Assembly (NCBI RefSeq): GCF_050624435.1
Contig: NC_134539.1
Span: forward strand, 122,123,525-122,187,524
Length of the DNA stretch: 64,000 nucleotides
Origin: Tenrec ecaudatus
Taxonomy: Eukaryota > Chordata > Mammalia > Afrosoricida > Tenrecidae
Direction: 5' to 3'
Of the stretch, positions 26,301-41,300 are shown piece by piece (position 1 is the stretch's first letter; every line of letters begins with the position of its first letter). The position numbers and the translations under genes were made by a program. The notes under the pieces are model-generated. The model made no database searches. It was given only the letters and a program-made list of their open reading frames with translations, and was not told where the DNA came from.

Positions 26301-29300
26301 GCACTATCCTACAAACAAATGAAGCGTAGTGAGTGCAGTGTTTCTGTAAAATCTGTCTACAAACCAAGTTTGATTGTTTTAATATAAACAGAAAGTAAAT
26401 CATTTCTTGAGATAAATAAGTAATTATCATAAGCACACAGAAGTGAACAACCCAGGAAGTAGTAATTCTCCCTTTTGTTGAGGCCATGATCCCTTTAAAA
26501 GCTGAGAAACACCATAGGCCCTCTCCCCAGAAAGATAAACATATGGTATCACGCTTATCCAGTAGGAAGGGCACATGTTTAAGGACTTGATGGCTTATTA
26601 CGTAAGGCTAACCTTACTTTACAAACGTCATTCATGAGTTGAGGAGTTTGGGGTTGCTGTTATTATTTCGTTTTTATTTGCAGACTGCCAGACTTGAATC
26701 CTGGCACTGCCACTTACTGAATGTAGAACCTTGAGCAGTTACACATTGTATGTATAACCTATTTCAGCTTCCAAATCTGTAAAAATGATAATACTTAGGG
26801 GGCGATTATAAAAATTAAATGAGTTCTAAAAAAAACCCTCATTGCCATCGAATCAATGCCGACTCATAGCCAACCACATGGGACTGGGTAGAACTGGCCC
26901 TGTGGTTTTCTGAGACCGTGACTCCACTGGAGCAGAAAGCCTCATCTTTCGCTCGTGAAGCAGCTGGTGGTTTAAAACTTCTGACTTTGGGGTTAGCTGC
27001 CCAATGCACAATGCTGCCGCTACCAAGACTATGAGTTATAATACCGCCATCAAAATCTAAACCACTGTCATCAAGTCATATCTGACTGATAGCAACTCTA
27101 TAATACACTAAGTTTATAACAGCATCCAGGATATAAAATCATTTTTAAATATTAGCTATTACAGGCTTCAATCCCACAGCTTAAATTCTTGGGCCAGGTA
27201 TATATGTTATAGAAGTTGAATCAAACATTACAATTTTATAGCAAATACCAATATTCATAATAAATAAGATAACAATAATAAATTATTTCACATCAACTCA
27301 AGTTTTTCCACCAAATAAGTTTATATTAGTCCAGGTTTTTCTACTAACTGAATTACCCAAGATGCTTCTGTTTCCATCGCCCTTCAGATTTCTGTTGGCA
27401 GACAAAGAACCGTGGGCCCATACAATTGCTCCTAATCCTACTTATTTGTCATTAAGATTTCATAAAATATATCTGACATTAAGAAAACATTTCTATATAA
27501 AAGAACTCACATTGCTCACATTTTATTATCTTCCATCTCCTTCACTATTAAAGCATGACTACTTAAAGCTTCGGTAAAATTCTATATAGTGTAGCTGGTG
27601 TTCGAGAGCTACACAGACGGCGGAGCATGTCACCTATTGAACTGACTTCATTAATAGGGAAGCACTTGCCCTTTTTGACTAGACTTTAGTTTATTACCTG
27701 GGCAGCCAGTAATGCATTTTTCAACTCTTCTCTGGTAACTTCTGGGGCATCCATTTGTCCAATTAAACCTATCATATTATTCTGAGAAGCTCTCTCTTGC
27801 TCTGCTGTTTCCTTCAGATGAGCACTAAGGTAGGCTTTAGAAGCAAGAAGATACCCATTCAACATGTGTAAAGTAATATCCATCAGTGGGGGGCACCTGT
27901 TCATAAAAAAATTAATAGATGAGAGAATATAAATTAGCTAGAAACTGACCAATCCCATTTAAACAATTAGAGAAACCTGAATGTGGTGCAGTATAGTAGC
28001 ACTTTTCCCACTGAGATTTATTCTACAATAAAAGTGTGTGTGTGGGGGGGTGTCTACTTCCTCTTCTCTCTATTTCAAGAAGGTCCCTGGGTGGTATAAA
28101 CGTTTAACTGAAAACCCAAAGGTCGGAGGTCTGTGTCCACCCCGTGGCCCCGGAGAAAAAGGCCTGGCGGTGGCTTCTGTAAAGGCAGTCCCTGAGACTC
28201 TGTGAGCACAGTTCTGTTCTGGCACACAGGGTTCTTGGGAGTCAAGTCAACCTGACAACAACGAGCACCTAATTAGGTCAAGACAACAATAATTGAAGCT
28301 TTCAACCGTCTCGCTTTAGTCAAATATAAAGTGTGCCCCAGAAACAATTTGTTCTGTAAAGAAAATGGCCCTACCAGTACATCTCTCAGCTATAAGCCTA
28401 TGAAGCAGTTTTCCTCGTGGAGAGATAGATATTCTATTATTTACAAGATGAAAGAGACTAAATAGAATATTTATTATTTCTACTCTGAATTGTTCTTTTT
28501 TTTGTTCCTTTGTAGCAAGACAGCTCTGTTTTGTGTGGCTCATTAAATGACTTACAGAATTTATTTACTGAGCTTTAGTCTCCTCATCTGTAAAATGGGA
28601 TTGTAGTTACACAATCCTCAAATATTATCGATTAAACTTTTTAAAAAATAGATTAAACTTTTAAAACATAAAAATTAAATATTGGAAAGAAAATAAATTA
28701 CTAATCACGACAATTTTAAATGACAACCATCAGCTGTTCCAAGGGATAACAAGGAGGCTTTCTATACCTATAAACATTTACCGCCTAAGAAACCCAAACG
28801 GGCAATTCTACTCTGTCTTACAAGGTTGCTTTGTTTAAGGAGCCCTGGAGGCACTGTAAGGTAAGCATTGGACCAATAACCACAAGTTGGAGGTTTAAAC
28901 CCCACAGTCACTCTGTGGGAGAAAGCTGAGGCCATCCTGCTCCTGTCACTATGCAGCCTAAGAAATACAATATAGGGTCCCTAGGAGTCAATGCCAGTGG
29001 ATTTGGGGGTTTTAACTGTGTGTAAATGTGAAACACTGAAAGCTACTGAAAATGCCACCAATATGTAAGTACTTAAATAAATCATGGCAATGCTTCTCAA
29101 AATTGGAAATAAGAATCACTCAAAGTATTGGTTGGTTTTTTTTTTTAATCCCAAATTCCAACCCAAACCTTGTAAGTGAGCTTCATGATAATAGATCTGG
29201 TAATCTATATGAAGGGGCTTCAAGAAGTTCATGGAAACATGGAATTTCCCCTCACATATGTTGAAGACTATGTATTTAAGATGTATTCATTTAAGAAAAA

Positions 29301-32300
29301 TTGAAGTAGAACTACGCACTGACATGGATAATGTGTTGAGAAGAGTAAGCTTTAAAAAGAATAATGCTTATGGTATACTACTACTTATATTTTAAAAGTA
29401 CCACCCTAGAAAATCCTAAATATTTCTAAGTTTATAAATATATTACAAAGTAAAGCTTCATACATAGCATGAAGATAACTAAACCTCCTTCAGGAGATGG
29501 ACCTAGGATGGGTCAAAAGAGATCACAGAGGAACTTTGTTTAGAATGGCAGAATAGTAGACATCAAAAAAGGAAAATTCCTTTTTAAAGGCAACGTCTCA
29601 TTGTACATCTTGTTATATCATCTATGTTATGGAATGTTTACTTATGAAAATATATCATGAGAAAGGGAACAGTTTAGGTTTGTATAATAAGTCCCCAAAC
29701 ATCCATCACCCAGTGTGGGGAAACAGGTTCTGCAAGACGAAATAGAGCTGAGCTCCTGGCTGTTGCTAGCTGACTTCTGCTTTTGAAGAATGTGTATGTA
29801 ACGCTTGCTTGGAGTGCTCTTGGAGGCTCGAGGTCCTGGCACTGAGTCATTATTATTCACCAAAGGTATGGAAACCTCTGCCTCCAACTGGGGCGCACAG
29901 AGACTTGAGTCTGTCCTGCAGCTGCTCAGCGCACACCCTGGAAGGAATCTACCTCTAATCAATTCCCACGTCACCATCCTAGACCTGCCAGCTTCATTCT
30001 TCAATCTCTCAGCCCCCTTTCTAGTTGGAGCCAATAGAGTGGCCGGTCCATGCCCACACGCTCAACTTCAACAGTAGCTAGACACAGTAGCTAGACACGA
30101 CCAGACTGATTTCCTATTTCTCCCCTACTCCCCTAAGCCAATTCCGACTCCTGGCAGCCCTGTACAGAGTTTCTGAGGCTTTCGATGTTGAGAGCAGCAG
30201 GGAGCTAATGGGCTTGAATTGCTGGCCTTGCAATCAGCAGTCCAACGCTTACGCAGCAGTACCACGGGGCTTGTTTCACATGACGTCGACTCATGCCCCT
30301 GTAGCCACCACTGGGTTTGTTCACAGCAAATTGTGAGCCTCGTATCATGTATGTTTGCATCTTTTCATTTCCAATATTGATATTTCCTCCTAGGGCTAGA
30401 TTTTCTTAATCAAATATCAAATAGTAAGCTGAATACAAGCCTCAAAACAAATCAACAAAAAAACTCTCAGGACACACCGCCAGTTGAACACTTAGATAAA
30501 AGTTTAAACAGATTTTCTCCAACTTCTTTTGAGTCTCCAAAGCACAGCTCTATAATCAAAAGACAACTTGAAAGGTACATACCTGTGAACCCTCTGGTCA
30601 CACCTTAGGACAATGAGAGGATCTATCATCAAGTCATTCTGAGAATATTTTTGTTGTCGCACGAACTTTATTGAAGGTTGTAGTGCGTTAACTGTCATTA
30701 CCCACAGCCTGATGAGAAAATCACATGTTCAAGAAGAGGTGTGTCATAATTGAAACAAATTTTCAATAGTCATCTAGTCCTTTCAATCTTAGAAAAAGAC
30801 GTATTCAAGATAAAAAAAGAAAAAGACCTGTAACCTTTTAAAATTATAGATAGCTAACTTATTATAATGTCTACAAACAGTAAACACAAAATAGTCTGAA
30901 AATTTTCACAATTATAGTGGAATAATCATAGTATATAAAACATAAAAATTTGAATTAAAACCTTATTTATACCGCACTTGCTGTAAAACTCAGTAACTGG
31001 GGCCCTTGGAGCAGAGGATGTCCAAAATTGAAAGGCCAGGAGAGAGAGTAAAAGCATAGAGATGGGAGGAGGTGCATGAAAGCCACAATGGAAAGGTAAG
31101 AGTTTGAAATAGTGTCTCTGGGAACCTAGAGTCTAAATTGGGAACAGAAACTGGGTATACTATCTAGCCTCTTAAATTATGTGCATTTATTATGTTGTAA
31201 TACATTTACCAGCTAAGTAAATCAAATTGTAAAATAAATTCTAATAAACCCCACACCAAGCCCATCGCTATCAAGTAGATGCCAACTCAAACTCTAATAA
31301 AGCAGAGTAGAAGAGCCTTAAGAAACACTTAGAAACAGTGTTGCTAAGACTAAAACTCTACAGAAGCCGACTGCCACATCTTTCTCCCAGGAGACAACGG
31401 GCAGATTCGAACTGCAAACCTGTCAATCAATAGGGAAGTGCTTCAACCACAGCACCACCATGGCACATTAAATTCTAATACTAAGTAACACTTAAGCTCA
31501 AAAAGTGTTAAGTATTATCGTACTTACTGAATCAAAATCTCAACTAGTCAGACCTGGTTTGAACTGTTTTTAGGGCTGGCCAGGTGACTCTGATGCAATC
31601 TATGGGTCAACAAAGACCCACTTGATTCAAGACAAAATGTTTCCCAAATTTTTATGCATATTGGAATCACCTGAGGAATCCTGAAAAAACACTGACAAGC
31701 ACCGTATTCCCACACTCATGGACACACTGATTTAATTGGCATGAGGTATTACATGGATATCAGAAGTTTTTTCTTTAATTAACTCCCCATGCCCTTTTCC
31801 TGCTAGACCCCAATAACCACAAATTTACTTTCTGCTCAACGCATTTGCTGTTTCTAGATGTTTCATACAAATGGGATCATGCAATAAAGGTACTTCTGGG
31901 TCTTGATTTATTTCCCTTAGCCTAGTGTTTTTAGGGTTTATCCATGTTGCAGCATACACAAAAACTCTGCTTCTGTGGTTAGATCACATGAGTATGTATC
32001 TACCACATTTTGTTTGCCCGCGCACCAGCTGAGGGGCACCGGGCGCTCGCTTCACCGGGACGGCAGCATTTTGAGCCGCGAAGGTGATTCCGAGCTGCTG
32101 CAATGAAGCTAGCCGTAGGGGCGTCTACCGCACGTGTAGTCACAAGCAACTCTTCGGGAAAGCCCACTTCTACAGAATTTTCTCTATTTGGGAATGCTTT
32201 AAGGTTTCTCTCTGTTTAAGATAAAGCTTTATTCTTTCCCTTTAAATTAGATCAATTTTTTAACGAAGAGTTTTCAGAAAGGGTTATATTGTCCAGTACT

Positions 32301-35300
32301 CAAAAGATATTCATGTAAGTGGCCTTGTGAACATTTTTCAACAATTAAGCTTAAACTGTTATCTATTATAACTTCGACATGTGTATAATACAGTATATGG
32401 AACAATCAACTGAAATTACCTTCTAGGCATAACAGTATTAAGAACCATCCATAGCTTATTGACTGTTTGAAGAATTCTCCGTGGAACTCCTGAATTCAGC
32501 AGCTGGTTCATATTAGACGTTAGTACTTCTGCGTATGGTATAAGTTCACTGGCAGAGAGTAGGGTCAAGTGTTCTAGAATCTGCATCACTTGTGTGTGAC
32601 TTACTGGGACAGCTGAAAATGCTAAAGAGAAAATTCAGTGGTCACAATCTAAATGTTGTGAAGTTTTCACAGGTGGAAGTAACATTTGCTCTCTCATATT
32701 ACAGATCAAAGAAAACAAAACAAACAGATAACGTGTGGCTAAAAAATAGAACTTTCAAACGTCAGCCATCTTCCAGTTATGCTCGCAGCTGCGGCTGCCC
32801 CACTGCCATCACAGCTCGACCGCCAGCACTGCGGGCAGCTTACCGAGTGAGGCCCGGCTGAGGAAGCAGCGAGCTATCACAGTCAGGCTCGCACAAAGCG
32901 AGTGCCGGCAAATCAACCGGGGGTAAAGCACACTGGAAGCAGCTGGCTACAAACGTCACTCCCAAGAGTGCACTCTAGTGAAGGGGGTAAGAAGACACCC
33001 CGACATGCAGGACTGGTGCTGTGGCCCTTTGTGATATGAGGCATTATTAGAAGGCCACCGAAATTCCGATTTGCAAACATCTCTTTCAGTGTCTGGTGTG
33101 AGCAATTGCTCAGGACTTCAAAACCAATTTGTGCTTCCAGTTCAGTTACCGGTTGCTTTGCAGGAGGCAAGTATGGCCTACCTGTTGGTCTTTTTAAAAA
33201 CATCAACCTGTGTGCTATCCATGCCAAACGTGTAATAATTATGCCAAAAGACACCCTGCTAGCACAAGAACATGTTTAAGAATCCACATAGGGGAAGATG
33301 GGAGTGGAGGGGATGATCGGTCGCAATGACAGATGCATAAACCCACCCTCCACTCCCCCACCCCATCCCCACACGCAGGGAACAAACAAGAGAAATGTGG
33401 ATGAAGGGAAACAGCGGTCAGTGTAAGATATAAAAATAATAATTTATCAAAGGGTCATTAGGGGGACCTATTACCAAGAGCACAAATAAAAAGTAAATGT
33501 TTAGAAAATGATTGTGGCAACATATGTAAAAATATGCTTGATGCAATTGATGTATGGAATGTTATAAGAGCTGTTAAGAGCCCCCAATAAAATGATGTTT
33601 TTGTAAATCCACAAAATGGAAAGCATTTCATTCATTAAAAAATAATTCTATTCTTCCTCTTATGAGATCAAAAGGTATCTAAATATATGACTACGAATGA
33701 AAAAACAAGGGACAGAAATCAGGTAGATGCAATTTTTCCATTTTCATTTGTCTGAATTTTTAATATAAATGCAGGAACATACAGCATTAATGAATATCAA
33801 AATGTTTCAGTGAGCTTGTTTCAGCAGTTTAACTTTTTAACAATTATAAATAAATCTGTTAAATTTTTCTGGACAATGACAGCATTTAGATTATTTTTTA
33901 AAACAAGTCAATTTCTTATTGATGGCAACGAAATGGTGTGTGAAGCATTTTTATCATGCAGTAGAATCCATTCATTTACTATACTTTTCTAACTAAGTTG
34001 TCCTACATGCAAGTACATGTTTTAATGTGGTCTGTCTTCTGTGCTGATTCTGTAAGTTTGCTATTAAAATACATCAAACTATATTAAAAAATTAAAAACC
34101 TTTCAATCTTAGACATAGCTTTGGATAAACTTACAAATAAAGGGCATTAGGAAAACTTCATGTAAGTACAACTGTTATTTCATGAAGAACAAGAAAAGCC
34201 TCAATTTTGAAATCACATCAGTGGCCATGGTCTATTATAGTTTTCTTGGTTATTCTGTCCGACTTAAAAAAAAAAAATCAACGGAAACACAAAAATATAC
34301 CCATACTCACTTTAAAGATTCAGACCTCTTGACTGATTGAAAAACTACCTAGAACTGTGCTTTTATTAGGCTAAGTAAAATTATTATTAAAATTAATTTA
34401 ACTTTTTTTAAAAAGTAATTATTTTATTGGGGCTCTTACAATCCATACATCAATTGTATCAAGCACATTTATACATATGTTGCCATCATTTCCAAAACAT
34501 TTTCTTCCTACTTGAATAGCTTGGTATCAGCTCCTGTTTTTTTCTGTCACTGTCCTACCCTCCCACCCTCATGAACCCTTGATAATTTATAAATTATTTT
34601 ATTTTTATATCTTAGACTGTCTGCTGTCTCCCTTCACCCACTTTTCTTGTTCATTCTCTGGGGAAGGGGTATTGTACATTGATCATTGCAACTGGTTCCC
34701 CCTTTCTCTCCCTACTCCCCCCACCTTCCCCCTACCCTCATGGTATCACTACTTTCATATTGGGCCTCAGGGATTTATCTGTCCTAGATTCTGTATGTCA
34801 TGAGCTCTTATCTGAACCAGTGTGCATGCTCTGGTCTAGCCAGATTTATAAGGTAGAACTAGGGTCATGATAATGGGGGAACATGAAAATACTAGAGGAA
34901 AGTTATGTGTTTCATCAGTTGTATATTGCACCCTGGCTGGCTCATCCCTTGCTTGTGACCCTTTTGTGAGGGCATGGCCAATTGTCTACAGATGGGTGTT
35001 GAGTCTCCACTTGGACCCCCGATATTCACATCAAAATGGTTGTTTGTTTTGAGTCTTCTGATGCATGACACCTGATCCCATCGACACCTCAGGATCAGAG
35101 GGGTTGTTGCTGTGCTTCTTCCATGTGGGTTTTGTTGCTTCCCTGCTAGATGGCCGTTGTTAAACTTTAAGCTTTTAAGATCCCATCAACTTTAAGCCTT
35201 TAAGATGCCATATCTTGTAATAGCTGGGCACCATCAGCTTTCTTCACCTCATTAGCTTATGCACACATTTTTGTCTTCAACAATGGTGGCAGAAAGCTGA

Positions 35301-38300
35301 GCATCACAGAATGCCAGGTTCTCAGAACACATTGTTTTTGTGTTAAGGGAGGACTTGAGTAGAGGCCCAATGTCCATCTGCTACCTTAATACTTAGCTTA
35401 TAAATATATGTATATAGACCTATATTCCCATCTTTATATAGTAATATACTTACATATGTACATGCCTATGTTTATACCTCTATAAATGTCTTTTGCCTCC
35501 TAGTTCGTCCCACTATCATGTTTGACCTTCATTCGGCTCTCTGTACTTCTTGGCTACATTGCACTTGATCAAACCACACCAGGTATTCTATGCCCTACTT
35601 GCCATTGATTTTAGATCTCTTGCTGTTCCCTTGTCCCTGGGTTTGTTGGCTCCCCCTTTCCCCCGTCCCCCAACTTCCTACTATCCCCTAGAAACCATCA
35701 GTCCCATTGTTTTCTCCTTGGGTTGTTTATCCTGCTTATTTCATATAGATAGACATGAAAAAAAGAAAAGTAACCTATGAATAGTTCCAGGCCTGTCTAC
35801 TGACCCTGCCCCCAAATCTGAAGTCTATTTTCGGGATTCCTCGGGGACTTCGCTGCTTTGCTCCCCTTGCTGCTATCGTGCGCTCCCTTCATGTTACGCC
35901 CTGGTGGGGGCGGGGGGAGGAAATCAGACAGGGCACAATTCCTGCAGTGACTCTGGTGCTGCCCCCATTAACCCTGTGGGTCAGAAAAGGGATGCCGTGT
36001 CGTGTGGTAGGGCCAACCCTATGGTCTTCTCTGTGCATTGGCTGCTCCGAGCGGGACCTTTTTACCTTTTAATGTGACTATAATAATGTTTAAATTTAAT
36101 GTGCAGCACACACTACAATTTGGCTTGAAAGCACTGATGTAGACACTGTCCTATTCTATGGCATTTTTTCCTGCCCAGTTTAGGATCTTCTAAACTAAAC
36201 ACTGCCTATTTCGTGAAACAACATAGAAACTATAAGGGGAAATATACAAGCATGTCAGACAGACGTGGTTATGACTTTTTAAACTCAGAGAGGGAGGGGG
36301 AGGGAAAAAAGGAAACAGCCGATTCCAAGAACCCAAGTGGAAGGCGAATTTTGAGAATGAGGGCAATGAATGTACAGATGTGCTTTACTCAATTGATGAG
36401 TGTACAGATGTGCTTTACTCAATTGATGTGTGTATGGATTGTGATAAGAGTTATATGAGCCCCAATAAAATTATTTATAATAAATAAATAATGCAGATCA
36501 CAAAGTTTATCAAGTTGGGAAAAAATTATATTCACCAAAGGCTACTGTTAAATCTCCTGGGAAATACTCCATAATTTTCAGAATTCAATGAGTTTAACAT
36601 CTCCCTGTACTAACAGCAGACTAGAACATGAAATGGAATGAAAAGTGCGTTTGTACTACACCTTCTTGCAGCTGCTTAGGAGAGTGGTTTTTGGCGTTGT
36701 TAGTCAGGAGCATTCGCCTTAACAGGGCATCGGTGCCGGTGATTTCTTCCTCACAGATCCAGTCGTCGACGATACATAAATGCGGGTAGTTGGTTGCCAG
36801 GAGACGTAGTAAAGCAGAATGCAACCCTGGGAAATTACAAAACATAGATTGGATTCCCCATTTTTACACACCAGAGGTTTTCCTACTTTTTCCCAACTCT
36901 GCAGTTAGAGCCAGGAATTTGCTTCAATAAAGATCTCCCAAGTGATGTGATTCAGTGAGCTGGAAATTACAACCTCTAACAGAAATTCACATGCTTTCTT
37001 TTTCCCTGTTCAAGCTTCAAAGCCCCATCAATTGACCAGGAGCTCAAGAGGTGTAGGGAGAAAACAACGTCCATTTGGAGATGAGATCCGGGCTGAGAGC
37101 AGGTCCACTGAGAGACCCCGAGAAACCTCCGCGGAGAACATACCCTCTTCCAATCCAGTTGCCAACTTTGAGTTCCTAAAAGGTCTCAGGCAGCTAATGT
37201 GCATTTTTCTCATTTTACTCTAATGTCCTTCAAGATAAGCAACATTGCTTCAGTTCTACAATAAGAAAACTAAGACTGAAAGAAAGACATCTATTAACTT
37301 TCCCAGTCACATAGTTAAGTATGTCAGCAAAAAGACGCTGCTTGCTGTACTAATTACTTCCACAAGAGGGTATATTTGTCTTACTTCAAAAGAACGTAAC
37401 AGAATGAGGGAAAATCTTCCTTTGTTCCTAACATTTTGTTTTAACATAGTTTGAACACTCATGTCTACTATTGTATAACATCCATAAAAAAATAACTGAC
37501 AATGTCAAGAAATGTCTGTTAGTTAAATGAAGTACCGCTCTGCAAGTGCCTGGCACAGACGTACCTAATAACAACAGTTGCTACTACTTCATCATCAGCA
37601 TCATTACAGAGAAGGTGTAGTAATAAAAAGTATCCCAGATCAGAGCATCCCCTTATTATGCAATTAAGGAGCGTATCACAGCATCACTTTAGTACCAATA
37701 TGGGTAATAGCTGCTCTCTTTCACACAGAAGCCGCTTAAACATTAATGTTTGTTTGATAAGATGCTGTGACAATAAAAAGTGGCATTATTTTGAAGTTCA
37801 CATCACTCAGTGAAAACAAAAACATATGGATGTACATTTAAGATGATCACAAAATACTCATAAAAGACTGAAAAATTAGTCTACTTTTTGAGGGGCCATT
37901 AACCATGTTGTTATATGGTGCCAAACATAGCATTTCTTTGAAACAAGATTATGCAAAGATAAAAGTACATGCAAACATGTGAAAATAGCTAAGAAGGTTC
38001 ATGTTCCTCTTTGAAACTAATGAAAAAAGAAAAACAAGAAAAAATCTACTCTGAAAAATATTACAAGATGTTTAATTCGGGAAGAAAATCTGGTTCAGAA
38101 AAGTGTTACAGTCTATCTGTACATACTATGGGATACTATGGAGAAAACTGAAGAGTAAGGTAGATCTAAATTACTGTTTGAAACAATCTCCAAGACAAAT
38201 GAAAAAGAGCAAGTCTCAAAAGAGGTAGTATTAAAAAATATTTTAAAGAGGTAACATTACGAGTTTAAAACATTTTGTTTTTATTTGTGTACCAGTTTCA

Positions 38301-41300
38301 ATAATATTAAAATATTATTTCAGTAGGTCAAAATATTGAGTACTTACAATGTTATATGCCTCCATCTATATGAAAAAAAAGACCTATCAAATTAAAAATA
38401 GCTGGTGTGGTTTTGTGTGGGTGTCTTTAGAATGGGGGAGGGTGTTAGAAGGAAAAAAGATCACAGACAGACTGAGGGAGACGAAAAGGAATTTCACTCT
38501 GAAAAGTCCAAATAAGAAAAAAAAATTTTTAATTAATTTGTGGCAATGAGTATCTATTACACTTTTATAACACTGAAAAGAATAAGCTATTTAATAACAG
38601 TAAAAGCAAGTAAATACCTCCCAACTCCTGCTGTAGCCCTTGAGCTTGTCGAATTAGGAACTTGATAGGAATCTGGTCCATCAAAGAAGAAGAATATGAT
38701 TTGGGCTTTCTTTGCATGGCAGCTGTCAGCCAAAGATAAGGTATAAGATAAATGGTCAAAAATAACAAAAACCGTAACCTTCAATCCAAATGTGAACAAA
38801 AACAATGTCAAATCACTTTTCCCCTAAACACCTGTAAAACGCAAATGCAGCACATAAAATGACAAAGACTCACTACCGAAATAGCGAATACACATGAAGA
38901 GTAAGAACATACCTAAAACCAAGATTTTAAAATGGCCTGAAACTCGTTGGCAGAAAAAACATCTGTGAAAAAGTCAATTACAGTAATGTTTTACTCTTCA
39001 AAAGAAAAAAAAATACTTGTGAGTCAAGACTTGCCCAAATATAACTGGAAAATCAAATGCATTCATAGTTACATAACTTAGAACATCGACTCCAATGTAA
39101 ATCAAAGAAATCTTAATCTATTATGTACTATAGTAGAGACTGACTCTTTAAGACTGACTCTTTCAAAGTTTGGCAATAGAAATTTGACTTCCTTCTCTCA
39201 CACCTCCTACCTTTAGCCAGTCAGCCAAGTCCTTCTAATTTATTTTTGTTTTCCTAAGTCAGCATTTACTCATCTTTTGTTTGGATATCAACTACAGCCC
39301 AATTTCCCTGCTTCCAAATCCTCATCTCTTTAATCCATCTTTCACACTGCTGCCATAGAGAGACCTCTGATTCACTCTCAGATAGACCAGATCCTGTCTT
39401 CTGGACTCCACAATCAAGCACCTTCACGAGCTCCCTCCCTCAAGTCCTATCCCATAAAAAAAGGAGTAAATTCAGTCACTCAACAAGATTTACTGAGCAC
39501 AATGTATCATCAAGTCCTATTCCAGACACCAGTGAAAAAATGGATAACACACAGCCTTTATGAAGCTTACATTTTAATAATTAAAAGGAAAGAATACGTC
39601 AAATGCCTACATGGAGTGTAATACTGTAAAGATGTAACTTTTTATAACACAATCTATAAATTTATCATAATGCTAATCAAAAGTACCAATGTAATTTTTT
39701 TATGGAACTTAGCCAACTTATTAACTAACTTCATGTGAATTACTCAGAAATTTTAAATGTCAACATTACTGATAAACAGCACAGGAAATTCAAAGGCATA
39801 AAAAAGAAAACTCAGATATGGATATAAGTTTGTAATAAACTGGTGTATATAGCAGCAACATTCCAAAGCAACTGGAAAATGATGATGCATGTTGACAAAT
39901 GTCTAAGGATTTCTATCCCTATTTTAAAACAAAATAAATTACAATTATAGTTATAGTTTCAATATCCTAGAAGAAAACAAGAGGTCTTTAGAGTAATGCT
40001 TTGAAAGATTTTCCTCTCTATGAATTATGAGGACAGCAGCTAACAATATTAAACTCTAAAATTAAACACCGCCATAAGCAAATGCTAAACTTCAGTATTA
40101 GAAAGAGCATACGGACACTGGCATCTCATCCTGGCATGACAGTATGGAGAACAGCATGGCAATTTATTTTAAAATTTTAATAATTTGTTTTAACCTTTGA
40201 CTTAATAATTCTATGTTGAGGAATCTAAGGAAAAAATAATCATGAGTGTTTTTATAGTTAATTCTAATGATGTCCACTGTTCTACTGCTTATAACAGCAA
40301 AAGTTGGAAATAATTTAAACATCCAATAGTAGGAAAATAACAGTATACGTTTAGGGTGAAATATTATGCATAAAACATTTCCCCCCATTTACTACAACAG
40401 GCCAATGTTAAAACTGTATTTTGTAGGAGTAGATTATAAGGACATGATGATTTCAGCTTTCAAAAGCTCTCTTATATGTAAAGGCCAAAGGCTTTTCAAG
40501 CAAGATTCTAATGGTGATGGGTGGTTTATAGGATTTTTCTTTGCACCTTTCTCATTTCCTAAAGCTTCTACATAAAAAAGCCTTTTTTATTTAAAAAACA
40601 GCTGTTTTACAGAAAAGTGATATATTTAAACAATTACAAAAGTAATGAAAAAACTTAAAATTCTTACATTCACCCTACAAACATGGTCAAAATAGAATTC
40701 TTTACTGACAAAGTTTAATTTAGTTCTAGGTTTTGTAGTTCTGAAACTGCAAGCTGCAAAGAAAAAAAAAACATCTGCCAATGTTTGCATAAAAGTTCTG
40801 CATTTTGAAAAGAGGAAGTTTGAATAATTTGTACTCTGAAGAAAAACGCTAACTATCCAGTGCAACAACAAACTTCAAGTTCAAGAATTTAAGACAGTGA
40901 GGTCCCAAGGGTTATCTCTTCTGCTGGTGACCAAGACAAAAATTTTCTTATGAAACAATACAAAAAATACAAATAAAAAACAAGGACAGATTTTGCTGTT
41001 AAATGAAGTTAACCTTGAGGGTGTTAATCAATAAATACTTTTACTTACTTAGGAATGGGGTGTTGTGCTTAAGAATACGTACATAGCTCCTTATATAACT
41101 GACATTAATTACTATTATCTTTAAATACAAAATCATATAAAAATAAACTGTTCAATTAATAACAGCTTTCAGAAGTAATAATTGGGAAATTTCTTGTAAA
41201 AATAGTATAAAACTTCAAATGTACTGAAAATGTTCAATTTACTAGACCATAAGAATTTACTATATTACTTAACATTCTTTTGAACCTATATACTATTCAA

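Noticed and set aside
32025..32120. CpG-rich patch considered as a promoter
   Set aside because: Too short, lies in an intron and aligns as part of an ancient L1; no start-site motifs.
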